Assembly (NCBI GenBank): GCA_031415015.1
Contig: JANOQT010000041.1
Coordinates: forward strand, 1 to 64,000
Direction of reading: 5' to 3'
DNA length: 64,000 nucleotides
Source: JAUYQR01 sp031415015
GTDB taxonomy: Bacteria; Pseudomonadota; Alphaproteobacteria; Rhodobacterales; Rhodobacteraceae
Position 1 is the stretch's first letter; each line of letters starts with the position of its first letter. The notes under the pieces are model-generated. The model made no database searches, was not told where the DNA came from, and saw only the letters and a program-made list of their open reading frames with translations. The translations under genes were made by a program, and so were the position numbers. This document shows positions 1 to 7,835 of this stretch, in pieces.

Positions 1-292
1 GACCTTCTCCTCCGACATCCTCTACGACACGCTCCGCCGCTTCGACCCCGACCACCTTTTGCTGCAAATCACCCGCGAAGAGGCCCTGCGCGGCCTGATC
101 GACTTCTCCCGCATCGAATCACTCCTCGCCCGCACCGGCCCCCGCATCGACCTGATCCGCCTGCCCCGCGTCACCCCCCTCGCCGCACCTTTGTTCTTCG
201 AGCCGGGCCGCATTCCGGTCCACGGCCAGGGCCGCGACCGCCTGGCCTCGGACGCCGCGCAAAAGCTGATGCAAGCCGCTGGCCTCGCCTGA
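1..292 (+). CDS. Ligase-associated Lhr-type DEXH helicase, C-terminal fragment
   Basis: The window opens inside this gene; the reading frame is open from base 2 to a TGA at 290-292, giving about 96 residues. The visible part (FSSDILYDTLRRFDPDHLLL, later a PLAAPLFFEPGRIPV segment) resembles the C-terminal end of the ligase-associated Lhr-type DNA helicases, large ATP-dependent enzymes thought to act in DNA repair. No helicase motif lies within the window, so the call rests on the tail alone. The gene is convergent with gloA downstream, and an extragenic repeat sits in the gap. A different Lhr subfamily is the main alternative. Confidence 0.65.
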   Translation, partial: TFSSDILYDTLRRFDPDHLLLQITREEALRGLIDFSRIESLLARTGPRIDLIRLPRVTPLAAPLFFEPGRIPVHGQGRDRLASDAAQKLMQAAGLA

Positions 293-297
293 CCCCC

Positions 298-322
298 TTC
301 ATCTTGGCAGAAATATCCCCGC
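298..322. repeat. Extragenic repeat, copy 1 (ATATCCCCGC type)
   Basis: The motif TTCATCTTGGCAGAAATAT followed by CCCCGC lies between the convergent helicase and gloA genes. Closely related copies occur at 22657-22682 and 59426-59451, always outside genes. Function is unknown; position near gene ends suggests a transcript-end or RNA-processing element. Confidence 0.6.
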
Positions 323-406
323 GCGGAGCGCGCCTGAGGCAAGCGGCGAAGTCCGCGCCGCCGAGGCAAAAACCGCGTGCGTCAGCACTCTATTCAAGAC
401 CCGCTG

Positions 407-835
407 TCACCAATGCCCACTGCTGGCCATACTGACCCAGGGCTCCGCCGGGGCCTTGGCCGCACCCTTCTGCAACAACTCGACGCTGACATTGTCCGGG
501 CTGCGCACAAAGGCCATCCGCCCGTCGCGCGGCGGCCGGTTGATCAGCACGCCGTGCTTTTGCAGATGCGCGCAGGTGGCGTAAATGTCATCCACCTCAT
601 AGGCCAGATGCCCGAAGTGCCGCCCGTCCGACGGCAGCCCGGTGTCGCCGTCCCAGTTGTAGGTCAACTCCACCGGGCAATCCTCCTGCCCCGGCGGCGC
701 CATGAACACCAGCGTGAACCGCCCGCCCTCATTGTCATACCGCCGGATCTCCTTCAGCCCCAGCAGCGCATAAAACGCCTGCGACTTCTCCAGGTTCTTC
801 ACCCGCACCATCGTGTGCAAATACCGTATGCCCAT
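407..835 (-). CDS. gloA: Lactoylglutathione lyase (glyoxalase I)
   Basis: A 142-residue single-domain vicinal-oxygen-chelate protein. It should convert the hemithioacetal of methylglyoxal and glutathione to S-lactoylglutathione in the cytoplasm. The expected metal ligands are visible: H7 (RYLHTMVRV), E56 (CPVELTYNWDG), H76 (RHFGHLAYEV) and E119 (NVSVELLQK). The start at 835 was chosen because GAGGAGGT lies directly upstream; the longer open frame to 979 overlaps the thyX start and has no family-like sequence. It is divergent from thyX, so the 94-bp gap should hold both promoters. Confidence 0.92.
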   Translation of the reverse strand: MGIRYLHTMVRVKNLEKSQAFYALLGLKEIRRYDNEGGRFTLVFMAPPGQEDCPVELTYNWDGDTGLPSDGRHFGHLAYEVDDIYATCAHLQKHGVLINRPPRDGRMAFVRSPDNVSVELLQKGAAKAPAEPWVSMASSGHW

Positions 836-929
836 CGCGCACCTCCTCAGGTTTCCACTCATCTTGCGGTATCCCCGCACCTGCCCGCAAGATATAGTCG
901 CGGACGACTCACAAGAAAGGCCGCTGCCG

Positions 930-1835
930 ATGCCCCTGACCCCAGACCAAACCGCCGAAATCGACGCCCAGCGCAGCACCCCCCGCCAAACCCTCCGCGC
1001 CGTCTCCGAAGGGATGGAGGCGCATCTCTACCGCGCCCACCCCGTGCTTGACCACGGCTTCATCCGCGTCATCGACTACATGGGCGACGACGCCGCCATC
1101 GTCCAGGCCGCCCGCGTCAGCTACGGCGCCGGCACCAAACACGTCCAGAACGACGAGGGCCTGATCCGCTACCTGATGCGCCACTGGCACTCCACCCCGT
1201 TCGAGATGTGCGAGGTCAAGCTTCACGTCAAGCTTCCCGTCTTCGTTGCCCGCCAGTGGATCCGCCACCGCACCGCCAACGTCAACGAATACTCCGCCCG
1301 CTACTCGATCCTCGACCGCGAGTTCTACATCCCCGCCCCCGAACACCTCGCCGCCCAGTCTACCGTCAACAACCAGGGCCGGGGCGAGGTGCTGACCGGC
1401 GAAGAATCCGCCCGCGTCCTTGACCTGCTGAAATCCGACGCCAACCGCGCCTATGACCATTACGAGGCGATGCTGTCGCAGGACGGCCAGCAGGGCCTCG
1501 CGCGCGAGCTTGCCCGGATGAACCTGCCCGCCAACATCTACACCCAATGGTACTGGAAGGTCGACCTGCACAACCTCTTCCACTTCCTCCGCCTGCGCGC
1601 CGACCCCCACGCCCAATACGAGATCCGCGTCTACGCCGAGGCGATTGCGGCCTGTGTGAAGGACTGGATCCCGCTCGCCTACGCGGCCTTCGAGGACTAC
1701 CGGATGGGCGGCGTGACCCTCTCGGCCAAGGCGATTGCCGTGGTTAAGAGAATGTTAACGGGTGAGAAGGTAACACAGGAGACCTCCGGCATGAGCAAGG
1801 GCGAGTGGCGGGAGTTTGAGGGGGTTTTGGGGTGA
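930..1835 (+). CDS. thyX: Flavin-dependent thymidylate synthase
   Basis: A 301-residue ThyX, which makes dTMP from dUMP using FAD, NADPH and methylene-tetrahydrofolate. The diagnostic ThyX motif RHR-x7-S is present as RHRTANVNEYSARYS at residues 112-126. A start at 930 gives the usual family N-terminus (MPLTPDQTAEID); the frame is open further upstream to 813, but that part overlaps gloA and looks non-coding. An AGAAAGG sequence precedes the start. Length is slightly above the usual 220-300. No thyA gene lies in the window. Confidence 0.95.
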   Translation: MPLTPDQTAEIDAQRSTPRQTLRAVSEGMEAHLYRAHPVLDHGFIRVIDYMGDDAAIVQAARVSYGAGTKHVQNDEGLIRYLMRHWHSTPFEMCEVKLHVKLPVFVARQWIRHRTANVNEYSARYSILDREFYIPAPEHLAAQSTVNNQGRGEVLTGEESARVLDLLKSDANRAYDHYEAMLSQDGQQGLARELARMNLPANIYTQWYWKVDLHNLFHFLRLRADPHAQYEIRVYAEAIAACVKDWIPLAYAAFEDYRMGGVTLSAKAIAVVKRMLTGEKVTQETSGMSKGEWREFEGVLG

Positions 1836-1867
1836 CTAAACAAGCAGAAATGGTACGCGAGATCTAA

Positions 1868-2701
1868 ATGCCAAGCATCTACAAGAAACTCAGATGGGCC
1901 AAGGCGGGAGTGGAGCTCTCGGATGATGAGGTAGCGTACCAGACGCTGCTGGAAAAGATGAGTGGCCCGGAGAGCGATAGAATAGATATTGAAAAGGTCC
2001 TTATTGCGACGGACTCTCGATTGGATGAGCTCTGCAGTCTTAGGATGCGAGTCACGGTTGCTCTGACCGCTGTATTTATATTGCTGTTTGCCGCAATTAG
2101 TGGGGTGGCTTTTGAGATTTCGCTTCTGGGTGTCAAGTTGAGTGGTGTCGAGAAGATTAAGGAGATCGTGCTGCTGCTCATAACTGGGGCAGGAATACTA
2201 GCGCAAGTGCTAGATTTTCAGATCGACGACCTTCGAGCGATGAGAAGGGTCCTTCTAACAAGGCAAATCGGCGAGCAGGCATACCTTAACATTAGGGCAA
2301 CCCTGCGCCACGAAAATGTACTATTTGGCCATTCATTTGTACTCTTTAATACGAGCTACGATGTAATGGGTTGGCGCCAAAGGGCCGAGTGGCTAAACTT
2401 GGTGCTCGTTTTAGTCTCATTTTTGATAGTTGTGCTTGCCTCCATTTGGATTGGCATCATTATACTCCTTGATATCTGGCGTGATCCCAATATTGATCCA
2501 TGGCTTTCGGCTTCCATTGTCTTTGTATGCGGTTTCTTGCAATTCGGGCAGCTCATTGTGACCTTTTTCCGAACCAGTCGCAAAGCTACCTATATTGATG
2601 AATCTCGTTGGAAAGAGTTTCCATTCTACAAGGCAGATACGACTGAACTCTCTGATGAAGCGCAAGCTTTCATATCTGCCGAATTAAGCAAAAAGCACTA
2701 G
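1868..2701 (+). CDS. AT-rich orphan four-helix membrane protein
   Basis: A 277-residue protein I do not recognise. The first 60 residues are hydrophilic and soluble-looking. Four hydrophobic segments follow, at about 62-84, 98-116, 175-203 and 211-234, with a basic loop (DDLRAMRRVLLTRQIGEQ) between the second and third and a charged C-terminal tail. Base composition is clearly more AT-rich than thyX upstream, and codons such as ATA, TTA and CTA are common, which suggests recent acquisition. It starts 32 bases after thyX with only a weak ribosome-binding site. Two-transmembrane-pair architectures are common among membrane effectors, but nothing here proves such a role. Confidence 0.7.
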   Translation: MPSIYKKLRWAKAGVELSDDEVAYQTLLEKMSGPESDRIDIEKVLIATDSRLDELCSLRMRVTVALTAVFILLFAAISGVAFEISLLGVKLSGVEKIKEIVLLLITGAGILAQVLDFQIDDLRAMRRVLLTRQIGEQAYLNIRATLRHENVLFGHSFVLFNTSYDVMGWRQRAEWLNLVLVLVSFLIVVLASIWIGIIILLDIWRDPNIDPWLSASIVFVCGFLQFGQLIVTFFRTSRKATYIDESRWKEFPFYKADTTELSDEAQAFISAELSKKH

Positions 2702-2785
2702 TACCCGTGTGTCGCGGCCTACCTCGACTCCCGATGGCGGGGCAGGCCCCGCCCTACCACACCGCCCCACCCGCATCGCCCTCCG

Positions 2786-2842
2786 GCCCGCGCAAGCGTG
2801 CGCGGGCGTTCGACCCTGAAAACGGTCCACTGGACCGTTTTC
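2786..2842. terminator. Two adjacent hairpins between convergent genes
   Basis: A 9-bp-arm hairpin (GCCCGCGCA at 2786-2794 with TGCGCGGGC at 2799-2807) is followed by an 11-bp perfect inverted repeat (GAAAACGGTCC at 2818-2828, GGACCGTTTTC at 2832-2842, 3-base loop). They lie between convergent genes, so a bidirectional terminator is the simplest reading. The second repeat ends in a T-run on both strands. Confidence 0.6.
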
Positions 2843-2867
2843 CCCCCGCCAGAGGCGGGGGCGGGTC

Positions 2868-3872
2868 TCACCCCCCCGTCTGCACCCTCAGCAACCGCAC
2901 CTGATCCGCCGTCAGATACCCCGTCACCGTCTCGCCGCCGTCGCCCTGCCACTCGCCAATCGCCCGGCGGGTGCCGGGGCCAAAGACGCCGTCGGTGCGG
3001 CTGGGGCTGTAACCAAGCCGGATCAGGCGGCGCTGCACGTCCACCCGCTCGGCCAGCGTCAGGCCCAGCAGGCGTTCCTCCAGCGCGGCGGAATTGTCCT
3101 CTTCCGGGGCCGGGCTCACGCTGCCCGCCTGTGACGCGATCAGCTTGACCTCTGCCGCCGTCACATAGCCGGTCTGGCTCTTGCGGTTCGCCCGCTGCCA
3201 CGCGGAAATCGCCGCCCGCGTCCGGCTGCCCCACAACCCATCCGCCACACCCGCGTCATAGCCGATCTTGGTCAACTGGCGCTGAATGGTGGTCCGCTGC
3301 GTCCGCGTCAGGCGAAGGGATTCTTCGACCTGCGCCGCCGACAGGTTGCCCGCTGGCGGATCCTCGCCGGGCGGGGTCACCACCACGCCGCGCAGCAGCA
3401 GACGCAACTGCGCCTCGGTCAGATAGCCCGTCACCTTTTCGCCGGTGTCGCTTTGCCAGGTGGCAATCGCGTTGCGGGTGTTGCGGCCCCAGGACCCGTC
3501 GGCGCCGTAGGTGTTGTAGCCCAGCCGCGTCAACCGGCGCTGCACCGCCACGCGCTGCGTGTAGGTGATGCCCAGTCGCGCCTCGGCCTGCGCTGCGGTT
3601 GCCGCTTGGTTGTCCACCGGCTCCCCCAGTTTGGCAAGCGCCCGCTCCGCATTGACGCGGTACTGGCCTTTGGGAAACTTCGCCAGATAGTCGCGGTAGG
3701 CGCGGGCGGTGTTGGCCTGCTGCGCCGCGACATAGGCGTTGCGGTCCAGCTCCTGCTGGATCAGGCCTTGGGCCAATCCGCCAAGCAAGTCCTCAAAGTC
3801 GCTTTGCGCCGCGACCGGGGTGGTCAGGCCAAGGCTGGCCGCCAGAATCAGTGGCAAAGTGAACGACCGCAT
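2868..3872 (-). CDS. Secreted protein with three peptidoglycan-binding repeats
   Basis: A 334-residue protein with a typical signal peptide (about residues 1-22, ending PVAAQ). Three PG_binding_1-type repeats lie at about 106-160, 191-246 and 274-329, each with the QRRLxxLGY, DGxWGxxTRxAI and TGYLT pattern. It should be exported and bind cell-wall peptidoglycan. The first 100 mature residues are helical and charged, without a recognisable catalytic domain. The start at 3872 follows AAAGGA; the longer open frame to 3986 overlaps the divergent promoter region. It is divergent from the DUF2177 gene. Confidence 0.85.
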   Translation of the reverse strand: MRSFTLPLILAASLGLTTPVAAQSDFEDLLGGLAQGLIQQELDRNAYVAAQQANTARAYRDYLAKFPKGQYRVNAERALAKLGEPVDNQAATAAQAEARLGITYTQRVAVQRRLTRLGYNTYGADGSWGRNTRNAIATWQSDTGEKVTGYLTEAQLRLLLRGVVVTPPGEDPPAGNLSAAQVEESLRLTRTQRTTIQRQLTKIGYDAGVADGLWGSRTRAAISAWQRANRKSQTGYVTAAEVKLIASQAGSVSPAPEEDNSAALEERLLGLTLAERVDVQRRLIRLGYSPSRTDGVFGPGTRRAIGEWQGDGGETVTGYLTADQVRLLRVQTGG

Positions 3873-4018
3873 GGGGCATCCTTTCAGATAAGGGGCGGCC
3901 ATGGGCGGCCGCCAACATCGGATAACGCGCAGCCCCGGGTTTGGTTGCATGCGCGCCGCCGCAAGGCAGACTGGTCCGGTCCTCATTTCAGATTACCTCT
4001 GCGCAAAGGAGCCCCACC

Positions 4019-4414
4019 ATGCAACTCGTCACCCTCTACGCCACCACCGCCGCCGTGTTTCTGATCCTCGACGGCCTCATGCTGAGCTTTGTGATGAAAC
4101 CCCTGTTCACCCGCCACATCGGCGCCCTGCTGATCGAGCCGATCCGTTATGTCCCGGCGGGCCTGTTCTACGCGGCCTATGTCGCGGGCCTTTTGTACCT
4201 CGTCAGCCTGCCCGCCCTGAAAACCGGCGCACCGATCCTGATCCCCGCCGCGATCATCGGCGCGATGGCCTACGGCACCTACGAGTTTACCAGCTACGCG
4301 ATCCTGCGCGATTGGCACCCCTCGATGGTGGCGACCGATTTCTTCTGGGGCACATTCCTGACCGCCTTTTCCGCCTGGGCCGGGGTGACCCTGACCCGGA
4401 TGATCACCGGCTAG
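4019..4414 (+). CDS. DUF2177 family membrane protein
   Basis: A 131-residue protein with four hydrophobic segments spread over its full length, matching DUF2177 proteins (N-terminal LILDGLMLSFVMKPLF, and the AYGTYEFTSYAILRDW segment followed by DFFWGTFLTA). Function is unknown for the family. The start at 4019 is backed by AAAGGAG 5-11 bases upstream; a longer in-frame extension to 3941 runs into the divergent promoter region. It is divergent from the peptidoglycan-binding protein and appears to be a single-gene unit. Confidence 0.85.
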   Translation: MQLVTLYATTAAVFLILDGLMLSFVMKPLFTRHIGALLIEPIRYVPAGLFYAAYVAGLLYLVSLPALKTGAPILIPAAIIGAMAYGTYEFTSYAILRDWHPSMVATDFFWGTFLTAFSAWAGVTLTRMITG

Positions 4415-4450
4415 CACAAGCGGAATCCCTTGCGGCCCCGGCACGAGGTG

Positions 4451-4522
4451 TTAAAACTTCCCTAAACTGCGGCGATAACCCGTTGATTTTGCATAACCCG
4501 AAACCTTGTCCACGCGTGGACA
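4451..4522 (+). promoter_or_regulatory. Composite upstream element, copy 1 (before ArsC-like gene)
   Basis: TTAAAACTTCCCTAA at 4451-4465, TTGAT at 4483-4487 and the perfect palindrome TGTCCACGCGTGGACA at 4507-4522, 16 bases before the start of the ArsC-like gene. The same three blocks with identical spacing (32 and 56 bases from the first) recur at 34025-34096 upstream of recJ. It may be a shared promoter/operator or a repeat family. Confidence 0.65.
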
Positions 4523-4537
4523 CCCCCGGACACACCC

Positions 4538-4861
4538 ATGATCCTCTACGGCATCCCCACCTGCGACACCTGCAAGAAGGCCCTGAAATCCCTGCAAGCC
4601 GCAGGCAAAACCGTCACCTTCCGCGACGTCCGCGCCCAGCCCCTCACCATGCCCGAGATCGAGGCGATCACCCACGAATTCGGCGACAGGGCGGTGAACA
4701 AACAGTCCACCACCTACCGCGCCTTCAACGATTTCCTCAAAGCCTCCGACACCGAGCAGCAGATTGCGGCCCAGCCGACCGTCCTGAAACGGCCGATCAT
4801 TCAGGACGGCACCACCTGGTACCTCGGCTGGGACGAAGCGACCGAAGCCGCCTTGACCTAA
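4538..4861 (+). CDS. ArsC/Spx-family thioredoxin-fold protein (YffB-like)
   Basis: A 107-residue ArsC-family protein with an N-terminal CxxC motif (C9 and C12 in IPTCDTCKKA) and a conserved LKRPIIQDG segment near the C-terminus (residues 83-91). The family includes arsenate reductases, Spx regulators and the glutathione-linked YffB proteins. The short length and the CxxC pair fit the YffB/Spx-like group better than a true arsenate reductase, and no other ars gene is near. It ends 4 bases inside the convergent cold-shock gene. Its promoter region holds the composite element also found before recJ. Confidence 0.85.
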   Translation: MILYGIPTCDTCKKALKSLQAAGKTVTFRDVRAQPLTMPEIEAITHEFGDRAVNKQSTTYRAFNDFLKASDTEQQIAAQPTVLKRPIIQDGTTWYLGWDEATEAALT

Positions 4862-5064
4862 AGCAGCCGCAGATCGCCCGCCGATTCTTTGCCGTCACGG
4901 CCGGACTGCAACTCGAACCCGATCTTCTGGTTGTCGTTCAGCCCCTTCAATCCCGCGCGCTCTACCGCCGAGATATGCACAAACACGTCCTTGCCGCCGT
5001 TATCAGGCGCAATAAAACCATAGCCTTTGGTCGAGTTGAACCACTTCACGGTGCCCGTCGGCAT
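4858..5064 (-). CDS. Cold-shock domain protein
   Basis: A 68-residue single cold-shock domain. Both RNA-binding motifs are present: RNP1-like KGYGFI at residues 13-18 and RNP2-like DVFVHIS at 26-32. Such proteins bind single-stranded RNA and DNA and act as RNA chaperones. The start at 5064 gives the usual MPTGTVKWFN N-terminus; the longer frame to 5241 is non-homologous. Its stop overlaps that of the ArsC-like gene by 4 bases, so the two genes are tail to tail with no terminator between them. Confidence 0.93.
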   Translation of the reverse strand: MPTGTVKWFNSTKGYGFIAPDNGGKDVFVHISAVERAGLKGLNDNQKIGFELQSGRDGKESAGDLRLL

Positions 5065-5201
5065 GCCGCTTCTCCTCTCAGAACCCCCCGCGGCGGTATT
5101 GCCGCGAGCCGTGCAATCAGGACTTCTAGGGCCTTCGATCAGAGAGGCGGTCAGAAATTCTGTCGTCACTGCGGCAAATGATGCCAAGGATTCGCTGAAA
5201 A

Positions 5202-5753
5202 TCAAGCAGCAACGCGGGCAAAGCGGCGGCGAAGTGCCCAATCCGCCGACAAGGGCCCTGCGCCTTTCACGATCAACACCACAAAAAGCAGCACCCAGAA
5301 CGCGCGCTGATCAAGAATGACCGCGTCAGACGCCCGGTCAAACCATGCCCCGATCGTCTCTGGACCCGCAAGGTGGCCGTAGATATCGGTCACGCTTTGC
5401 ATCGCCACAAATCCGACCATGCCCACGGCAGCCAGCCGCGTGAACAGGCCCAGCACGATAAGAGCCGGCAGCACAAATTCGCCCCATGTCCCGGCAAGGA
5501 CGATCAGCCGCGGCCACAGGCCAAGCTGGCTGGCGTCATACCCTGCCGCCTCAAGCATGCGTGGGAAGATCTGGGCATAGGCACCGACGGAGGGTGTAAA
5601 GATGCCGTCTCCCAGCTTGGTCAGCGCCGACGCCCAGAAATAGGCAAGCAGAACCGCCGCGAAGACAAGACGTGCTGCCGTCGGCAGCAGCCAGTCGTCC
5701 ATGCGGTCAACGGCCGCGACGAGGCGCCGGTATATCGACAGAAATCCACGCAT
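5202..5753 (-). CDS. DoxX-family membrane protein, last gene of bufferin operon
   Basis: A 183-residue DoxX-like protein with about four hydrophobic segments (residues 25-45, 75-105, 110-125, 150-165). It is the fourth gene of the operon precursor peptide - DUF692 - DUF2063 - DoxX. Its ATG shares one base with the TGA of the DUF2063 gene (TGATG), so it is translationally coupled. DoxX proteins accompany many bufferin-type clusters, but their role there is not settled. The gene ends about 137 bases from the start of the cold-shock gene; nothing clear was seen in that gap. Confidence 0.85.
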   Translation of the reverse strand: MRGFLSIYRRLVAAVDRMDDWLLPTAARLVFAAVLLAYFWASALTKLGDGIFTPSVGAYAQIFPRMLEAAGYDASQLGLWPRLIVLAGTWGEFVLPALIVLGLFTRLAAVGMVGFVAMQSVTDIYGHLAGPETIGAWFDRASDAVILDQRAFWVLLFVVLIVKGAGPLSADWALRRRFARVAA

Positions 5754-6481
5754 CAGAATACTCCCAAAATCGCTTTGCCGGGAACAAGCATTCCTAGAAC
5801 ATTCGCCAGATCCATTGCCTCTCCGGCATCGTCAAGGCTTTCCCCAATGGTTTTCTCGGCCAGCAGACCTTGCAGAAACACCGCTCCGCCGGGTGGCAGC
5901 GCATGGGGGCGCGGGTCGAAATCCGGCCGCAACACGACGACATCTTCGGACGCTGGCAGGGGCGTCGGTCCACCTTCTGCATTTGCGCGCCAGATTGCGA
6001 ACAGCGGCCAGCTTGAACGAACCACCCGCAACGAAGGCGCAAGGGTGACGCGCAAACTGGCCAGATCCTGCTGCAACAGGCGCTGGAACGCTGTATCCGG
6101 CAAGGGCAAACAGTCGCGTGCGTGATAGCTTTCGCGCATCGCCTGATCCAGCCGCGCCACATCTGGCAGATACCCCAGATGCGCAACCGGCGGAAAGCTT
6201 TCGAGAAACGCCGGAAATTCTGCCCCGTAAAGCATCAGGATGCACGACTGCGGCGGGTGAGCGCGCAAGAACACCACGGCCATCGCGCCAAAGAACGCGT
6301 CCCCCACCAGCTTGCGCACTGTAGGAAAGGCCGCCTCCAGGGCGCGGGTCAGCGAACTGGCCACATTGTTGCGATACACCGAAAACCGCTTTGGCGCTGG
6401 CCGGCCTTTGGGGTCGACGATGTTTTCCGGCACTGCCGCATCCGGATCAAGAAGCGTTCGGGCGAAAGCGTGCTGGGTCAT
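5753..6481 (-). CDS. bufC: DUF2063 partner protein of MNIO enzyme (BufC-type)
   Basis: A 242-residue DUF2063 protein. The N-terminal part (QHAFARTLLDPD, then FSVYRNNVASSLTRALEAAFPTV) and the FPPVAHLGYLPDVARLD segment are typical of the family. DUF2063 proteins bind the leader of the precursor peptide and present it to the DUF692/MNIO enzyme encoded just upstream. Its start overlaps the DUF692 stop by 4 bases (ATGA). The gene symbol follows published bufferin nomenclature and is an inference from order and family. Confidence 0.85.
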   Translation of the reverse strand: MTQHAFARTLLDPDAAVPENIVDPKGRPAPKRFSVYRNNVASSLTRALEAAFPTVRKLVGDAFFGAMAVVFLRAHPPQSCILMLYGAEFPAFLESFPPVAHLGYLPDVARLDQAMRESYHARDCLPLPDTAFQRLLQQDLASLRVTLAPSLRVVRSSWPLFAIWRANAEGGPTPLPASEDVVVLRPDFDPRPHALPPGGAVFLQGLLAEKTIGESLDDAGEAMDLANVLGMLVPGKAILGVF

Positions 6482-7326
6482 TGCACAGCGTCCAGCACCA
6501 TGCCGGCGCGGGCGGCCTCGGCGGCAAGCACCGGCCAGTCAGGTACGTCATTGTCCCATTCGATCAGTGTCGGGCGCGGCCCGCCCATGGCGATCACCTG
6601 CGCGTATAGCGCCCAGACCGGGTCCACGACTTCGGTCCCATGGCTATCAATCAACAACGGGTTGCCATAATCGTCGCTGTCCACCTCATGGCCACCCAGA
6701 TGGATCTCTCCCACCAGACGCAAGGGAAAGGATTTCAGGTAGGCTAGCGGATCAAAGTTCTGATTTATGCCAGAGACATAGACGTTGTTCACATCCAGCA
6801 ACAACCCGCATCCGGTGCGGCGCGTGATCTGGGTCAGGAACTCCAACTCGTCCATTTCTGTTTCCGCAAAGGCCACGTAGCTGGACGGGTTCTCCAGCAG
6901 CATCGGACGGCCCAGATACTCTTGCACCTCGTCAATGTGGTCGGCCACCCGGTTCAGGGTTTTCGCGGTATAGGGCAGTGGCAGAAGGTCGTTCAGATAG
7001 GCCCCATCATGGGTCGACCATGCCAGATGTTCAGAGAAACTCGCCGGGTTCAGCCAGCCACACAGCTGCTTCAGCCGCGCAAGGTGATCCGCGTCCAGCC
7101 GCTCCTCACCGCCGATCGACAGGCCCACACCATGCACCGAAATCGGAAACCGCTCTGCCAGATGGCGAAGCTGCGCCAACGGCCGACCGCCCGCACCCAT
7201 GTAATTTTCAGCGTGAATTTCCAGCCAGCCAACCGGACTGGGTGTGGCCAGAAGTGCTTCGAAATGCTGTGGTTTGTAGCCAACACCGGGCCGTGCCGGC
7301 AGAATTCGTGGGTTCTGATCAAGCAT
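6478..7326 (-). CDS. bufB: DUF692 multinuclear non-heme iron-dependent oxidase (MNIO, BufB-type)
   Basis: A 282-residue TIM-barrel DUF692 protein. Expected iron ligands are visible in ISVHGVGLSIGG, FSEHLAWS, MLLENPSSYV, LLLDVNNVYVS, EIHLGGHE, IDSHG and LIEWDNDVP. MNIO enzymes use a multi-iron centre and oxygen to modify cysteines of ribosomally made peptides; in bufferins they form thiooxazole groups. It starts 69 bases after the precursor peptide gene and overlaps the DUF2063 gene. Length is normal for the family. Confidence 0.93.
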   Translation of the reverse strand: MLDQNPRILPARPGVGYKPQHFEALLATPSPVGWLEIHAENYMGAGGRPLAQLRHLAERFPISVHGVGLSIGGEERLDADHLARLKQLCGWLNPASFSEHLAWSTHDGAYLNDLLPLPYTAKTLNRVADHIDEVQEYLGRPMLLENPSSYVAFAETEMDELEFLTQITRRTGCGLLLDVNNVYVSGINQNFDPLAYLKSFPLRLVGEIHLGGHEVDSDDYGNPLLIDSHGTEVVDPVWALYAQVIAMGGPRPTLIEWDNDVPDWPVLAAEAARAGMVLDAVQ

Positions 7327-7395
7327 GGCATTCTCCGCCAGAAAGGTGCCCCCCCGGGCTTTGTGGCCGGAAGGGCGGTGAAGGTCCGGCAGCGA

Positions 7396-7689
7396 TCAGC
7401 CTGCCATGTCGCGGTCAAGCGCTTCCAGCGCGCCAAGGCGGCCCTCGGGCAGTTCCATCGTGACGCAGGTTCCGGCCGGAACCAGCTTCCAGGCATTGCC
7501 CTGATAGTCGATCTTCGACGTTCCGGCGCAGGTCGTGCCTTCACCGGCGGCGCAATCATTCTGGCCGGCCAGTGACACGCCAAAGCACTTTTCCTTGGCA
7601 TCCTGCGCCGCGGCGGGCGTAGAAAGCTGCGCCGACAACACGGCAGCCAGAGCGCCGGCAATGACAAGCGATTTGGATTGAACAGTCAT
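7396..7689 (-). CDS. bufA: Bufferin-type precursor peptide (DUF2282)
   Basis: A 97-residue small exported protein. A signal peptide covers about residues 1-28 (SKSLVIAGALAAVLSA, then TPAAAQ). The mature part holds exactly four cysteines, C35 (KEKCFGVSLAGQNDC), C46, C54 (GTTCAGTS) and C75 (PAGTCVTM), the DUF2282 pattern. Class 1 bufferins of this type bind copper after the MNIO enzyme modifies two cysteines. It is the first gene of the operon and is separated from thrS by a terminator, so it should have its own promoter within 7690-7830; I did not find a convincing ECF-type promoter there by eye. Confidence 0.9.
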   Translation of the reverse strand: MTVQSKSLVIAGALAAVLSAQLSTPAAAQDAKEKCFGVSLAGQNDCAAGEGTTCAGTSKIDYQGNAWKLVPAGTCVTMELPEGRLGALEALDRDMAG

Positions 7690-7835
7690 GTGAACAGCCC
7701 CTTTAAGTTGATGTCTGTCGCCTCAGTAGCGATACTTAAGAGCTATTCGATGACTACGGTCCAAGGCGATGCACGGATTTGTGTGACACGGCCCTGTGAA
7801 CCAGTCCGCCGCATTGCAGCAACGCTGAAACGCAA

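Noticed and set aside
22..369. Minus-strand open frame over the helicase tail
   Set aside because: Antisense to a better-supported coding frame, arginine/serine-rich composition typical of shadow frames in GC-rich DNA.
7690..7830. ECF sigma-factor promoter for the bufferin operon
   Set aside because: No clear -35/-10 pair with correct spacing was found by eye; claiming one would be guesswork.
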